This document shows, piece by piece, positions 49,704 through 60,667 of a DNA stretch of 64,000 bases (position 1 is its first letter; every line of letters begins with the position of its first letter). Location of the stretch: the NCBI GenBank assembly GCA_002943765.1, contig PQWQ01000012.1:992001-1056000 (forward strand). Direction: 5' to 3'. Position numbers and translations under genes: made by a program. Source of the stretch: Psoroptes ovis (Eukaryota; Arthropoda; Arachnida; Sarcoptiformes; Psoroptidae). Below the pieces are notes generated by a model. That model had not been told where the DNA came from. It did not search any database and saw only the letters and a list, made by a program, of their open reading frames with translations.

Positions 49704-50960
49704 ATGCAAAAACGTACTCAAGAACCATTATGGCAAGATCGTGATATACGTTTTGATGGCACACAACAAGAATTATCATTGCGTAATGGTGAAAAATTAA
49801 TTGAAAAATGGTCAAATGTTGAAGATACTAAAGGTAATACAGGTGAAATTGGACAATTATCGTTGACAAATTTACGAATAATATGGCAATCAATACAAAA
49901 ACCACGAATAAATCTTAGCATTGGTCTTAATTGTATCATAACGATTACAAGTAGACAAATTCATACAAAATTACGCGGTAAAAATGAATCATTATATATG
50001 ATGACCAAAATTAATGGTACACGTTATGAATTTATATTCATTTGTTTACCACCACAAAATGCTGTTGGTGATAATAATCCGAATAATAATCGATTAGATT
50101 CAAATTCATTTATTAATCAATCATTATCATCATCAAAAAATATGATCGAGCTGGTTAGTGGTGTTTGTAAAGCGTATACACAAACAAAATTATATCGTGA
50201 TTTACGTTTACGATCATCGATTATATCGAGTGAACAAAAACAGTTGAAAATATTATCATCCGAACAAATTTATAATTGTGTTGATGGTGTTTGGAACCTG
50301 TCATCGGATCAAGGTAATCTCGGGACAATGTACATGACAAACATTCGTATTGTATGGCATGCAAATATAAATGAATTATTCAACATTTCATTGCCGCATA
50401 TTCAAATAAAACAAATAAAAATACGTGATTCAAAATTCGGTCTTGCATTAGTGATTGAATCAAGTGAACTATCCGGTGGTTATGTTCTTGGTTTTCGTAT
50501 TGATCCTATTGAAAAATTAAATCAAATATATGAAGAATTACAAAATTTATATCAAATACATTTTGAAAATCCAGATTTTGGTGTTAATCATTTGTTGAAT
50601 GATTTAAATTTATCCAATAGCTTCAACAATGTTAATTACAATCAGCAAATGCTTAATAATCAAAATGATTTAACAAATGCAATCAATTCTGAATATGATC
50701 CATTAATGATGGCTGGTGATAATGATGGACAAGTTCAACAATCAACTGATGGTGGTGATTATAAGAGATCATCAAGAAATGATGATAACAATGGTTATGA
50801 TCCAATACTTGCATATTTAGCCGAAGGTGAAACAATCGATAAACCAATACATCAATGGACATATGATCCAAATATTGGGCTATCAATCGAAAATATTAAA
50901 GATGGTTTCACCATTGAATCATTGTGGGAAGTTGTTGAAAATGTTCAACATTCAAAATAA
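49704..50960 (+). CDS. BBS5: BBSome subunit BBS5
   Basis: This is an intronless frame of 418 residues (vertebrate BBS5 about 341). It opens with the conserved LWQDRDIRFD and goes on to VEDTKGNTGEIGQLSLTNLR and SIGLNCIITI, the first PH-like (DM16) repeat. The second repeat carries VDGVWNLSSDQGNLGTMY, TNIRIVWHANINELFNIS and KIRDSKFGLALVIESSELSG, followed by GYVLGFRIDP. The C-terminus keeps IGLSIENIKDGF and LWEVVE. BBS5 binds phosphoinositides and is part of the complex that moves membrane proteins in and out of cilia. The extra length is an Asn/Gln/Asp-rich insert after DFGVNHLL and a small Asn insert near residue 130. It is followed by SERINC on the same strand. Confidence 0.96.
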   Translation: MQKRTQEPLWQDRDIRFDGTQQELSLRNGEKLIEKWSNVEDTKGNTGEIGQLSLTNLRIIWQSIQKPRINLSIGLNCIITITSRQIHTKLRGKNESLYMMTKINGTRYEFIFICLPPQNAVGDNNPNNNRLDSNSFINQSLSSSKNMIELVSGVCKAYTQTKLYRDLRLRSSIISSEQKQLKILSSEQIYNCVDGVWNLSSDQGNLGTMYMTNIRIVWHANINELFNISLPHIQIKQIKIRDSKFGLALVIESSELSGGYVLGFRIDPIEKLNQIYEELQNLYQIHFENPDFGVNHLLNDLNLSNSFNNVNYNQQMLNNQNDLTNAINSEYDPLMMAGDNDGQVQQSTDGGDYKRSSRNDDNNGYDPILAYLAEGETIDKPIHQWTYDPNIGLSIENIKDGFTIESLWEVVENVQHSK

Positions 50961-51386
50961 TTGGATTTAATTACATGAGATTAAAATTTATTAATTTGTA
51001 ATTTTGTAAGAAAATTAGACTTAAAGGTTTTAATATTTGAAAAAGGGTACCCTTTAGAAATTTTAAAAATTCATAGAACCGAATAGCGCCATCTGTGAAT
51101 GGAAAATAAAAACTCACTTTAAATTCTGAGTTTGTTTACATTTTTTTTTATTTAATTTTTGATTTGATTTAATTTGATATTTCACAAAAAAAAACAAAAG
51201 TAAACTGCGTTGTTTCGATATTTGAAAAACAAAGAAAATTGGAGAAAAAAATTCTCAAATCATCATTATAATCATTATTGTTTCATTTGTTTTTATATAT
51301 TGAAACGAAATTAATTCATTTTAATCTGTTCAGAGCTTGTTGATCAACGAATTACAATCTAAATTTGATTAAATTTGTCATTGATC
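50961..51386. other. Spacer BBS5 to SERINC
   Basis: It contains the BBS5 3' end (AATAAA at 51105), the CGCCATCT motif at 51087 and AT-rich 5' sequence of SERINC. No other gene. Confidence 0.5.
51087..51102. promoter_or_regulatory. CGCCATCT promoter-proximal motif, SERINC side
   Basis: CGCCATCTGTGAATGG lies 285 bases before the SERINC start and matches the site before GTF2F2 at 14 of 16 positions. Both copies sit in a spacer between two plus-strand genes, next to an AATAAA. Confidence 0.35.
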
Positions 51387-53046
51387 ATGGGTGCTTTATT
51401 TAGCATTTGTGGTATGGGCCAAGTAAGTCTTTTTTGACAATTTATGGCAGTTGATTTAATTTATTCTCATTTTTTCCCCGTTCAGTTGGCCTGTTGTGCT
51501 GCATCAACAGCTTGTAGCTGTTTAAATTGTATTACACCAGCAATCGGTGCTAGAATCATGTATTCATTCATGTTATTATTGGTAACGATTGCTGGTTGGA
51601 TTATGACACAGCCAAATGTTTCGGATTGGTTAGAATCTAAAGTACCATTTTGTTGGACAAAAACACCGTTTATAGGTGACAATTTTGATAAATTTAAAGA
51701 TGCAACCAATTTTTTTATTGGTCGCGAATCAGCAACAACTGAAGCACCGAAAAATAATATCTGTCAAGAAGTGACCGGATATTTAGCTGTTTATCGTTTA
51801 ATGTTTGCTACATTTATGTTTTTCGTCATATTCGGTATATTGATGATACGTGTCCGACGATCAAGTGATCCTCGTGTTGCTATTCATCGTGGTTTTTGGC
51901 CAATTAAATTCATAATTTTGATTGCTGGTATTGTTGGTGCATTTTATATTCCGGGTGATAGCTCATTCGGTTCTGTATGGAAAAATTTCGGTTTTATCGG
52001 CTCATTTCTTTATCTATTGATTCAAGTATGCTTTTTGATATTGTTCGCTGATGAAATTGCCGATGAATTAGTATCGCGACGAGAAGAAAGCGATAGTCGT
52101 GGACCATTATGTTTATTAGTTACAATCACTTTGACTAATTATATTCTATCTATCGTCGGCATCGTATTATTCTATGTATATTACGGTGGTAGTGGATGTA
52201 GTTTGCATAACTTTTTAATCTCAATCAATTTAATCATGATTTTTGCTCTGTCACTGATATCAATATTACCAGCCGTACAAGAATGTAAGTCATAATCATC
52301 ATTAATTTGTTTTTCCTCAAAAATTAATTGAATTTAAATTTCAATCCAATCATAGATAATCCAAAATCTGGCCTATTACAATCATCAGCATTATCATTAT
52401 ATTTAACATATTTAACATGGTCAGCACTGAATTCATCACCACAAACTGAATGTAAACCAATGCTTTGGACAACAAAATCATCAGGACTGGATGGACAATC
52501 ATTTGTATCATTATTGATATGTTTCATATGTGTAATATATTCAAGTATACGCTTGACAAGTAAATCCGGTATGGATCGTATAACTGGCGCATCGAACGAT
52601 GATGATATGGAAACAGATGGTGCAGGTAAGAAATTGAAATCATAAGATTTGTATGCGAATGATTTAATTAATTTTATTTGATTAATTACATTGAAACAAG
52701 AGGGAAAATTAGAAAGCTCATTAGTTAAACTGATTCATGATTCATTTCTTATGAATTCATAAATTAAAAAATTCATTCAATTTTTAGATCCTTTGATTAT
52801 GCTTATGTTTTGTAATTTATGATTATTTGATTTTTGCAAACATTTTTCAATTGAAATCTAATTTGCATTTTGTCTTTATTTATTTCCATTTATTTCAATT
52901 TATATTCATGAAACAAAACTAAACCTGCAACTTTCATCCCTTTTATTTATCCCATTTTCTGCTCAAATCAATTTTAGTATCATCAACCACAAGATTGACT
53001 GGTGGTGAAGGTAATTTTAAATGATAATTTTTTGCATTTAAGCATA

Positions 53047-53086
<40 letters not shown>

Positions 53087-53613
53087 GACAAATAAGCATG
53101 ATTTTATCACTCGTTTTGTTCAGGTTTTACATTGAAATTCATACTATTTTAGTTTATCTTAGTGTTTTGAGTAGATTTCCATTCATATTCATTGATTAAT
53201 TGGGTTTTTTTTAATGAGAATTGAATCGATTAATTAATTATATGTTTATTTACTTTTCTTTGTAATTTTTTTCGAAACAAAAATTGATTTAGGAAATGAA
53301 GACAGTGACAATTATGCAAATTGGCCTGCATTCTATTGGATATTGGCTTTGGGCACACTTTATCTAATGATGACCATTACAAATTGGTTCACGTGAGTAT
53401 TATCATTGTAAATTGATTCGGTTGAATTAATTTTGATTTTTCTCCATAACCAAATTAATCCGCTTTTATAGACCTCAAGAATCATATAAACATTTTGGTG
53501 AAAGTAATAGTTCATTATGGATTAAAATGATATCATCATGGTTTTCAGGCTTGATCTATTTATGGTCATTGATTGCACCGGTTTTATTACATGAATATCG
53601 TGATTTTAATTGA
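51387..53613 (+). CDS. Serinc: SERINC family (serine incorporator / TMS1) membrane protein
   Basis: There are six exons: 51387-51422, 51486-52284, 52356-52625, 52978-53010, 53293-53392 and 53472-53613, giving 459 residues. It opens MGALFSICGMGQLACC and has the Cys-rich start of the family (CCAASTACSCLNC). About ten to eleven hydrophobic segments run along the protein. Family landmarks are YRLMFATFMFF, RVAIHRGFWPIKFI, SGLLQSSALSLYLTYLTWSA and, at the end, SSWFSGLIYLWSLIAPVLL. SERINCs are multipass proteins linked to phospholipid scrambling and serine-lipid supply. Exon 4 is only 33 bases and encodes part of the cytosolic loop before the last two membrane segments. The 283-base intron after it holds a CA microsatellite. 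Confidence 0.95.
53050..53082. repeat. (CA)n microsatellite in a SERINC intron
   Basis: About 16 CA units between exons 4 and 5, with a short CAGA tail. Confidence 0.95.
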
Positions 53614-55486
53614 ATTGAATGAATTTGAATTTAATTTTTTTCATTCAAAGAAAATCATTGAAATCAAAATAATTTCGAATTAGAATCGAAAAAAAACAAA
53701 CTAGTAAAATCTATCGTGTATTTGATTAGTTTCAGTTTTTACAATTGTAAAATTTCAATCATTTTTATTATTGAAAAAAAAATTCATGAATGAAATGCGT
53801 ATGAATCGTCTTTAAAATGGTTTCATTGAATTTGTCATCATGACGAATCATTAAATTACAACAATTATCAATTATATGAATGATAAAAAATAACAATTTA
53901 AATGTCATTTCAAAAACTCAAATTTCATTTCCGGATTATATATTGTTTTGATTAGTTCTTTTTTCTATTTTTCATTTCATTCATAATAATAATAAACTAT
54001 CATTATCATAATCATTTAAGAAGTGAAGAATGACAAAAATTATGGTCAATTATCACTAAATTGCTATTTAATTTTTCAAATTTTCAATTCAACAAATGGA
54101 AAAATAAAAGTGTTAACGATTTGTTGATTGATTGATTCAAGATTGATTGACTCATTAATTGATTTGATTCAAATATATTTCAATCGATTCGATTTGATTG
54201 TATTCTGCGATGATTTTAATGTATTGTCTTCAAATAATGATGACAGCCATAATAATCATGACGATGATCATGATCATCATCAATCCTTTGAATACACACT
54301 TATGAAGGTCAACACTTGTCAAAACAGATTGAATAGTTGTGAATCATTCATGAATATTTTTGGCAAAATTAGCATTAAAAAGATTTCACACACACAGGTT
54401 TCTTACTCAGATTCTTTAGATTGGGAAAAAACCATTTCACTGTGTTCTTGAATTTTTAAAAATTTAAATGGAATTTCATCACCAAACACATCCATCCATT
54501 CATTTATCATTTGTAGATTGATTTCAATAAAAATTTTTGAATTCAATAAACATGAATTTAAAATGAACATATTCATTCATTGTTCATAATCATTAATTGT
54601 TATTTGTCATTTATTATTATTGTTATTAATGACCAATCATCATCATCATCTTCATCATCATCATTTTTTCTTTGGTTAAAAGATGATAAATGTTTTGAAA
54701 AGGAATAGGTTTTTCCTTCGAAATGTGTGTGTGTGTGTGTGCATGGTGGTAGCTATACATGGATTGCATCAGAAGAAATGAACATCTTAACGTATGTATT
54801 ATTTACACATTTGATAATCTATTCAGCTCTATTCATTCATTGGTTAATCCATTCAATTATCATCACAAAATCACAAGATTTTGTTGTTATTCGATTGTTT
54901 TCATTTTTCATTTCAATTTTCATTTCATTTTTCAATTATCAATGTCAATCATTTTGATTACGTTTGTTTTTTCAATTTTTCAATCAACCATCATTCATCA
55001 TTCATTTAATGGATTTTCTCTTTGAAGAAAATAAAACCGACCAGTGCCAAATGATCACAATTAATCATTTGAAGATTTTTAAAAAATAATTGCTGTACAA
55101 AGTAATAAATAACAGATGATGGATATGTTTGACATAAAGAAAATGAATGAAATAATCAAATTCTTGGTGATTTAGCTGCTCTGTTCATATCCGATGATGA
55201 GGTAGGTAGCTTGAAAAAAAAGGTGGTACGCCACAGACACACTATATGATTAATTTGTAATTTAAGAAAATTTAGCAAAAGATTATAAGAAACCATCAGC
55301 TGAATGGATATCGACACCATCGTCAATAATAATTGATCATAATCATTTAATATTTTCCAGAATTTATCAAAAATTGAACAAATTGAAAATATTTCAACAT
55401 TTAAATTTTGAGCATCAAATTGATTTGATCGAAATTTTATTCGTAAAAAAGTGGAAATTTTCGATCAAAGACAATCATTTATAATC
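53614..55486. other. Spacer SERINC to FAS1 gene
   Basis: SERINC 3' UTR with AATAAA at 53991, then AT-rich sequence with a GT run near 54726 and CATCAT patches. The plus-strand frames at 54128-54451 and 54727-55025 are low-complexity and have no recognisable domain. Confidence 0.45.
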
Positions 55487-58400
55487 ATGATTAATCTAAC
55501 GATTATAGTTGCAACAATATTGACCATTATTGTTGATTCATCATCATCAGTCAATGGTCAAGTTTATCGAGGTAAGATAAAACGTGTGATCATTAGATCA
55601 ATGATTTAAGATGATTTCGATGGATTTCATCTGTGGAATCCATTAAATTTAATTAAACCAGATTAACACCTCTTTTTTTTCCTTGATAAAACCATTATTT
55701 CAATTTATTTATTGTCAACTTTTAATTTAATCATTAATCATAATTAATTAACATTTTTAATTTTTAATAATTTTCTTTTTCAATCATTTAATCATGAAAA
55801 TAATAATTAATTTTCAATATAATCAATCGATATTAATCACATCAAATTAACATTGAAAACAAGTGCCTACAATACGAAATAGTAATCGTATAATATATGT
55901 ATCATCACCGATACGGCCACAAACGCAACCAAATCGTTTTATAATAATACCGAATAATTATAATCGTCGACCGTATCCTTATTTTAATCCAACATATTGT
56001 ATGTAATGGTTTTAATTATATATTTTAACATTGATAATTGCTATTTTGCATGCAAAAATCATTGATCCCATTCAATATAATATATTTGTGAATTGAAATT
56101 TTTGATTATTTTTTTGGTTCAATCATTATTATCAGATAATAATTATCGACCATCAATACATAATGCCGAAGAAAATTTATTACCACATCCGGCAACAGTT
56201 GAAGATAATTATCAACCATCTAACAATAACATTGATGATCCATCTGAAGAAAAAACTGGATCACCATTCGATTTTCTTAACGATGTTCTCGAAAATGAAC
56301 ATGATCTGAATAATACACGTGCAGCGTTGGATAGTCCACATTCGCGTGATGTTATCAATGATAATGGTATGTTTTTGGATGATTTAGTGGTAAAAATTTG
56401 ACTAAAAATTACTCAAACACAGGCCCAAATATGACAATATTTGCACCAACTGATGATGCATTCAATACATCACCAAAAGATTGGCCTGAAGACAAGAAAA
56501 AAGAGTTTCTTGATAATCATGCTATCATTGGTGAACGTATACCGATTTATCGATCTAACAATTATGAACCTACGGTAATTATTCGATCATTTTAACGTAG
56601 AAATTTTTAATTAAACAATTTGAAATCGGAAACAGTATAAAGAAGATCGTACCAATGTGCTGAAACCGAATATTTATCGTGGTTCAAGTCCATTGATACA
56701 TAAAATTGATCGGCTCCAGCATGAACCAATAAATCCAATGACAATAATGTCAATGCAACCAATTTTATCGATGATAGGTCGTTTGGTAAAAATGACAAAA
56801 ATGCAACCAAAACTTCGGCAACCAGGAACGTTTTTCTGTCCATTCGATAATCCAGTTACACGTAATATTGTACGAAATGCTAATCCAAAAAATTTGAAAC
56901 AAGTAAAAGGTTTGTTTTAAACTGATTGTCCGATCAATTCAAACCTGACTCATTCGAATCATATAAATTTTATCACTCTAGAATTCTTATCAGATCATAT
57001 GGTACCAGGTAAACAACAAAAACAAGGCTGTCATCGTGGTATGCGTAATCGTAATGGACAAATAATTGATTGTGAAGAAACTGATCATAATACGATTCGT
57101 ATTAATGATCAAAAAGAATTTCCAAAACGTCAAATTAAAACACCGATCGGTGTCATATTCATTATTGATGATATTATTTTTGATGATGCACCATATATGA
57201 ATGAATTGCTACCACAAACAGTTGCACCACCATTATCATTAGTACCGAGAATATTTGTAACATTACGATTGGTGCCAATAAAATTATATGATAATTTGAA
57301 TAAAAACAATACAACGCCAACAGCGATTGAAGGTCCAGCTGAAACATCAAATAATGATGATGAACATGTACGTTTAGAACGACAAAATCGATTACCACCA
57401 CCAGCACAAGTATTGCGGCAAGCTAAAAATCGTCGTCCACAACCGCAACAACCTAGAAATCAACCATTGTTACAACAAGAACAACAAAAACTTGAAGATA
57501 TACCAGATGAAAGTGAATACCAACCTCAACAACAGTCGCCACCACCAAGAAAAACGAAAACAAAATCACCGAGCAATGGAAGCAAATCACCAAAAAAACC
57601 ACAAAAACCTAGTCCAAATGATCAAGATCAATCGAATCAAAAAGCACCACAATATCCGAAAAAAGGTAAAAAACCGAATGGAAAAAATAAAGGACAAAAA
57701 TCACCAGTACAAAATAGACCAAAACCTGAAGAAAGTGATCCACAGCAAACAATTGATGATGAACAGCCTGAACCTCAACAAGAAGAACCACAGCAAGAAG
57801 AAGAAGAACCTAAAGAGGAAGGGGAACCTAAAGAAGAGGAACCGAAAGAGGAAGAACCAAAGGAAGATGAACCTAAGGAAGAGGAGCCAAAGGACGAGGA
57901 GCCAAAAGAAGATGAACCAAAGGAAGATGAACCTAAGGAAGATGAGCCTAAAGAGGATGAGCCAAAGGAAGATGAACCGAAAGAAGATGAACCAAAGGAA
58001 GATGAACCTAAGGAAGATGAGCCAAAAGAGGATGAGCCAAAGGAAGATGAACCAAAGGAAGATGAGCCAAAAGAGGATGAGCCAAAGGAAGATGAACCAA
58101 AGGAAGATGAACCCAAGGAAGATGAACCTAAGGAAGATGAGCCTAAAGAGGATGAGCCAAAGGAAGATGAACCCAAAGAGGATGAACCAAAAGAGGAAGA
58201 GCCATCAGATGAACAACCAGAAGAAGGAGGTGAGGAAGATGCTGATGAATTGCAGCAACAACCACAAGAATCACAGCAAGAAGAAGCTCCAGAAGAAGAT
58301 GATTCACAACAACAAGAACAAGAACCGCAACAGCAAGAAGAAGAAGGTGAACAAGCTGCACCACAACCACCACCAGCACCAACTAAAAGTAAAAAACCAA

Positions 58401-59742
58401 AAGGGCAATCGCCAACAAAAAATCGCCGACCTCAGTCGCAACAACCTGAAGATCAAGATGATAGCGCGCAGCAAGCACCGGCCAAAAAGAAAAATGGTAA
58501 ACCAAATGGACAGCCAAGAAAATCTCCAGCAGCTGCTGGAAGACGTCCACAACAGCCGCCATCACCACAAGAACAGGAACCAGAACAACTAGAACAAGAA
58601 CAAAGTTATGGACCAGTTCAACAAATGAAAGATTATGATGATCCATTTGAACAAAAACCAGAAGATTATCCGGCATTCGAACCACAACAAAAAATCGAAC
58701 CAAATGATCCAGATGATTTTGATGAAATGCAACAATTAATGACTAAATCAGCTAGACAATTACGTTGTGCACGTTTTGTTGATTGGTTAATGAATAGCGG
58801 TGTAATGGATCAAATATTGGAAAAAGCTAAAGAATTCAATGTAACATTGTTTGCACCTGAAGATAATGCCGTGTCACAATTACCATTCAATATGTTGAAT
58901 TCAATGCAACAACAACCAAAACGTAATGCAGATTTAATGTTGATGCATGCTGTACCACAAGCATTCGATCATATTTATCCGGCTACAGCTAGCAATTATC
59001 ATAGTCCAATCGGTAGTCAATTATATGATCCATTTGCACCGATCGAAACAATGCAACCAGGAAGACAAATAAGATTTGATCGTAGTTTAATGCCATCACC
59101 GATTACTGGTGAATATGAGCCATTAGTATCTGGTTGTCCATTAAGAAATTCACATCAAATCGGGCCAATACGTATGGTATCGACTGGTTCGGTATTGTTT
59201 CCACCGCAACAATCAATATATTCCGTTATAAAACGTTCACCAAATCTTCGACTTTGTCGTGAAATTGTTGATCAAGCACAAATGGGACCAAAACTAAGCA
59301 AAATTGATAATTCATACACAATGTTTACACCGAATGATGATGCAATACGTCGAAGATTATCACCAAGACAAATAAATTCATTAATACGTAATCCTGATCG
59401 ATGTCGTCGATTTGTTGATAGTCATTTGGTTGCTAATCGTGCAATTTATCGTAATTCAATACCGTTGACACCAAAAGAACAAATTAACCCTAGTTTTTAT
59501 GGCCGTCAAACTGATGTACCTAGCTTATTTGAAAATGAACCATTACGTATTCGTCGATCGGCACGTAAGTATTGATACTGAATCGATGATTTCATTGATT
59601 TCAATCAATCTTATCCACATTTTATTTCATCTTCTCCATCAAAACCCTATTAGAATCATTTTACGTCAATGATAAACACGTACAATATGCTGATATAACA
59701 ACAAAAAATGGTGTTGTACATATATTGAATGATTATATTTGA
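55487..59742 (+). CDS. Secreted FAS1 (fasciclin-like) protein with PKEDE repeat
   Basis: There are seven exons: 55487-55571, 55864-55998, 56136-56366, 56423-56574, 56636-56909, 56982-59564 and 59654-59742, giving 1182 residues. A hydrophobic signal peptide (MINLTIIVATILTIIV) is followed by an Asn/Pro/Arg-rich segment. FAS1 domain 1 starts near residue 151 (MTIFAPTDDAF) and ends near GVIFIIDDII. A Gln/Pro/Lys/Glu linker of about 490 residues includes the acidic repeat (residues about 574-698). FAS1 domain 2 starts near residue 884 (VTLFAPEDNAV) and domain 3 near 1039 (YTMFTPNDDAI, ending ITTKNGVVHILNDYI). FAS1 proteins act in cell adhesion and extracellular matrix. The last exon, only 89 bases, completes the third domain. 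AATAAA lies 46 bases after the stop. Confidence 0.88.
57826..58200 (+). repeat. Coding minisatellite, 15 bp units (E-P-K-E-D/E)
   Basis: About 25 tandem 15-bp units encode E-P-K-E-D or E-P-K-E-E in register. Silent third-base differences (GAA/GAG, CCA/CCT, AAA/AAG) vary from unit to unit, with some higher-order pattern. It opens long artificial frames on both strands (Gly/Ser-rich on minus; Met/Lys/Arg-rich in the +1 frame). Confidence 0.97.
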
Positions 59743-60667
59743 AATTTGAGATGAATCCATGATTAATTATTGATCAATGATTGCAACAATAAACTATGAA
59801 TGGTGAATGAACAAACAAACCAATAAACAACAACAACAACAGAAAATTTTGATTAAATTTTATGAAAATCAAAATCCATAATTTCATTGATTTACATTAA
59901 TTGAATTGATTGAATTAAATGAAACTTTTACATTTTTACTTATAATTATTATTATTTCATATTTACCGATTAATTTCAATGATAATTTTTTTTCAAAATT
60001 TGTCATCGACTAATTTTGAGAATCAATAAATCGAGCCAAAGTCCATAATTTTTGCTTTTTTCCATCTCGGATTACCAATCGAATCGAATTTTGCACGAAG
60101 AATATTTGAATCAAATCAATGTAAACAAGGATGATCGATGAATGATCGATTGATGAGTTGATTAATGATTGATTGATTGATCAATGATCAATTGAATCGA
60201 TTTCGGATCAAATTCGAATTGGCCGAGACCTAATTTTTTCTTGTTTTCGTTCAAAATGATTTGAATCATAATGATTCAAAGATTTGTTTGTACTTACAGC
60301 ATTTTCTTTATTTTCAAGGTTAATTTTTCATACTCGATAATTTAATTTGATAATTAAATATGATGATAATCAATAAATAGTGAATTACGGAAGATTTTAT
60401 GGTAATAGTGTTGATGATGATGATGATGATGATACAATTTTCAATTCTCGATTATCAGTGTTGATAATTTCAATTTATCTTCCATGTGACATTGACGATT
60501 ATCATTTTATTTGGTCATGATTTTCATATATAAATCGATCATACGATATGAAAATGATCGAAGTTTTTTACATTGTTTCTTTCCGAATTCAACTGGTATT
60601 TCATATTTGTGCGCTATTAGTTTATTGAGTTGGTCATCGAAGATTTATTCATTAAAATATTTGAAAA
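59743..60667. other. Spacer FAS1 gene to acyl-CoA ligase
   Basis: AT-rich, with a dense patch of short TGAT/ATCA words (60120-60200) that can pair with each other, a GAT tract near 60412 and the promoter of the ligase. No gene seen. Confidence 0.5.
59788..59793 (+). terminator. Polyadenylation signal of the FAS1 gene
   Basis: AATAAA 46 bases after the stop codon. Confidence 0.6.

Noticed and set aside
57492..58592. Long plus-strand frame rich in Met/Lys/Arg/Asn and the Gly/Ser-rich minus-strand frame at 57775-58176
   Set aside because: Both are shadows of the 15-bp PKEDE coding repeat in the FAS1 gene.
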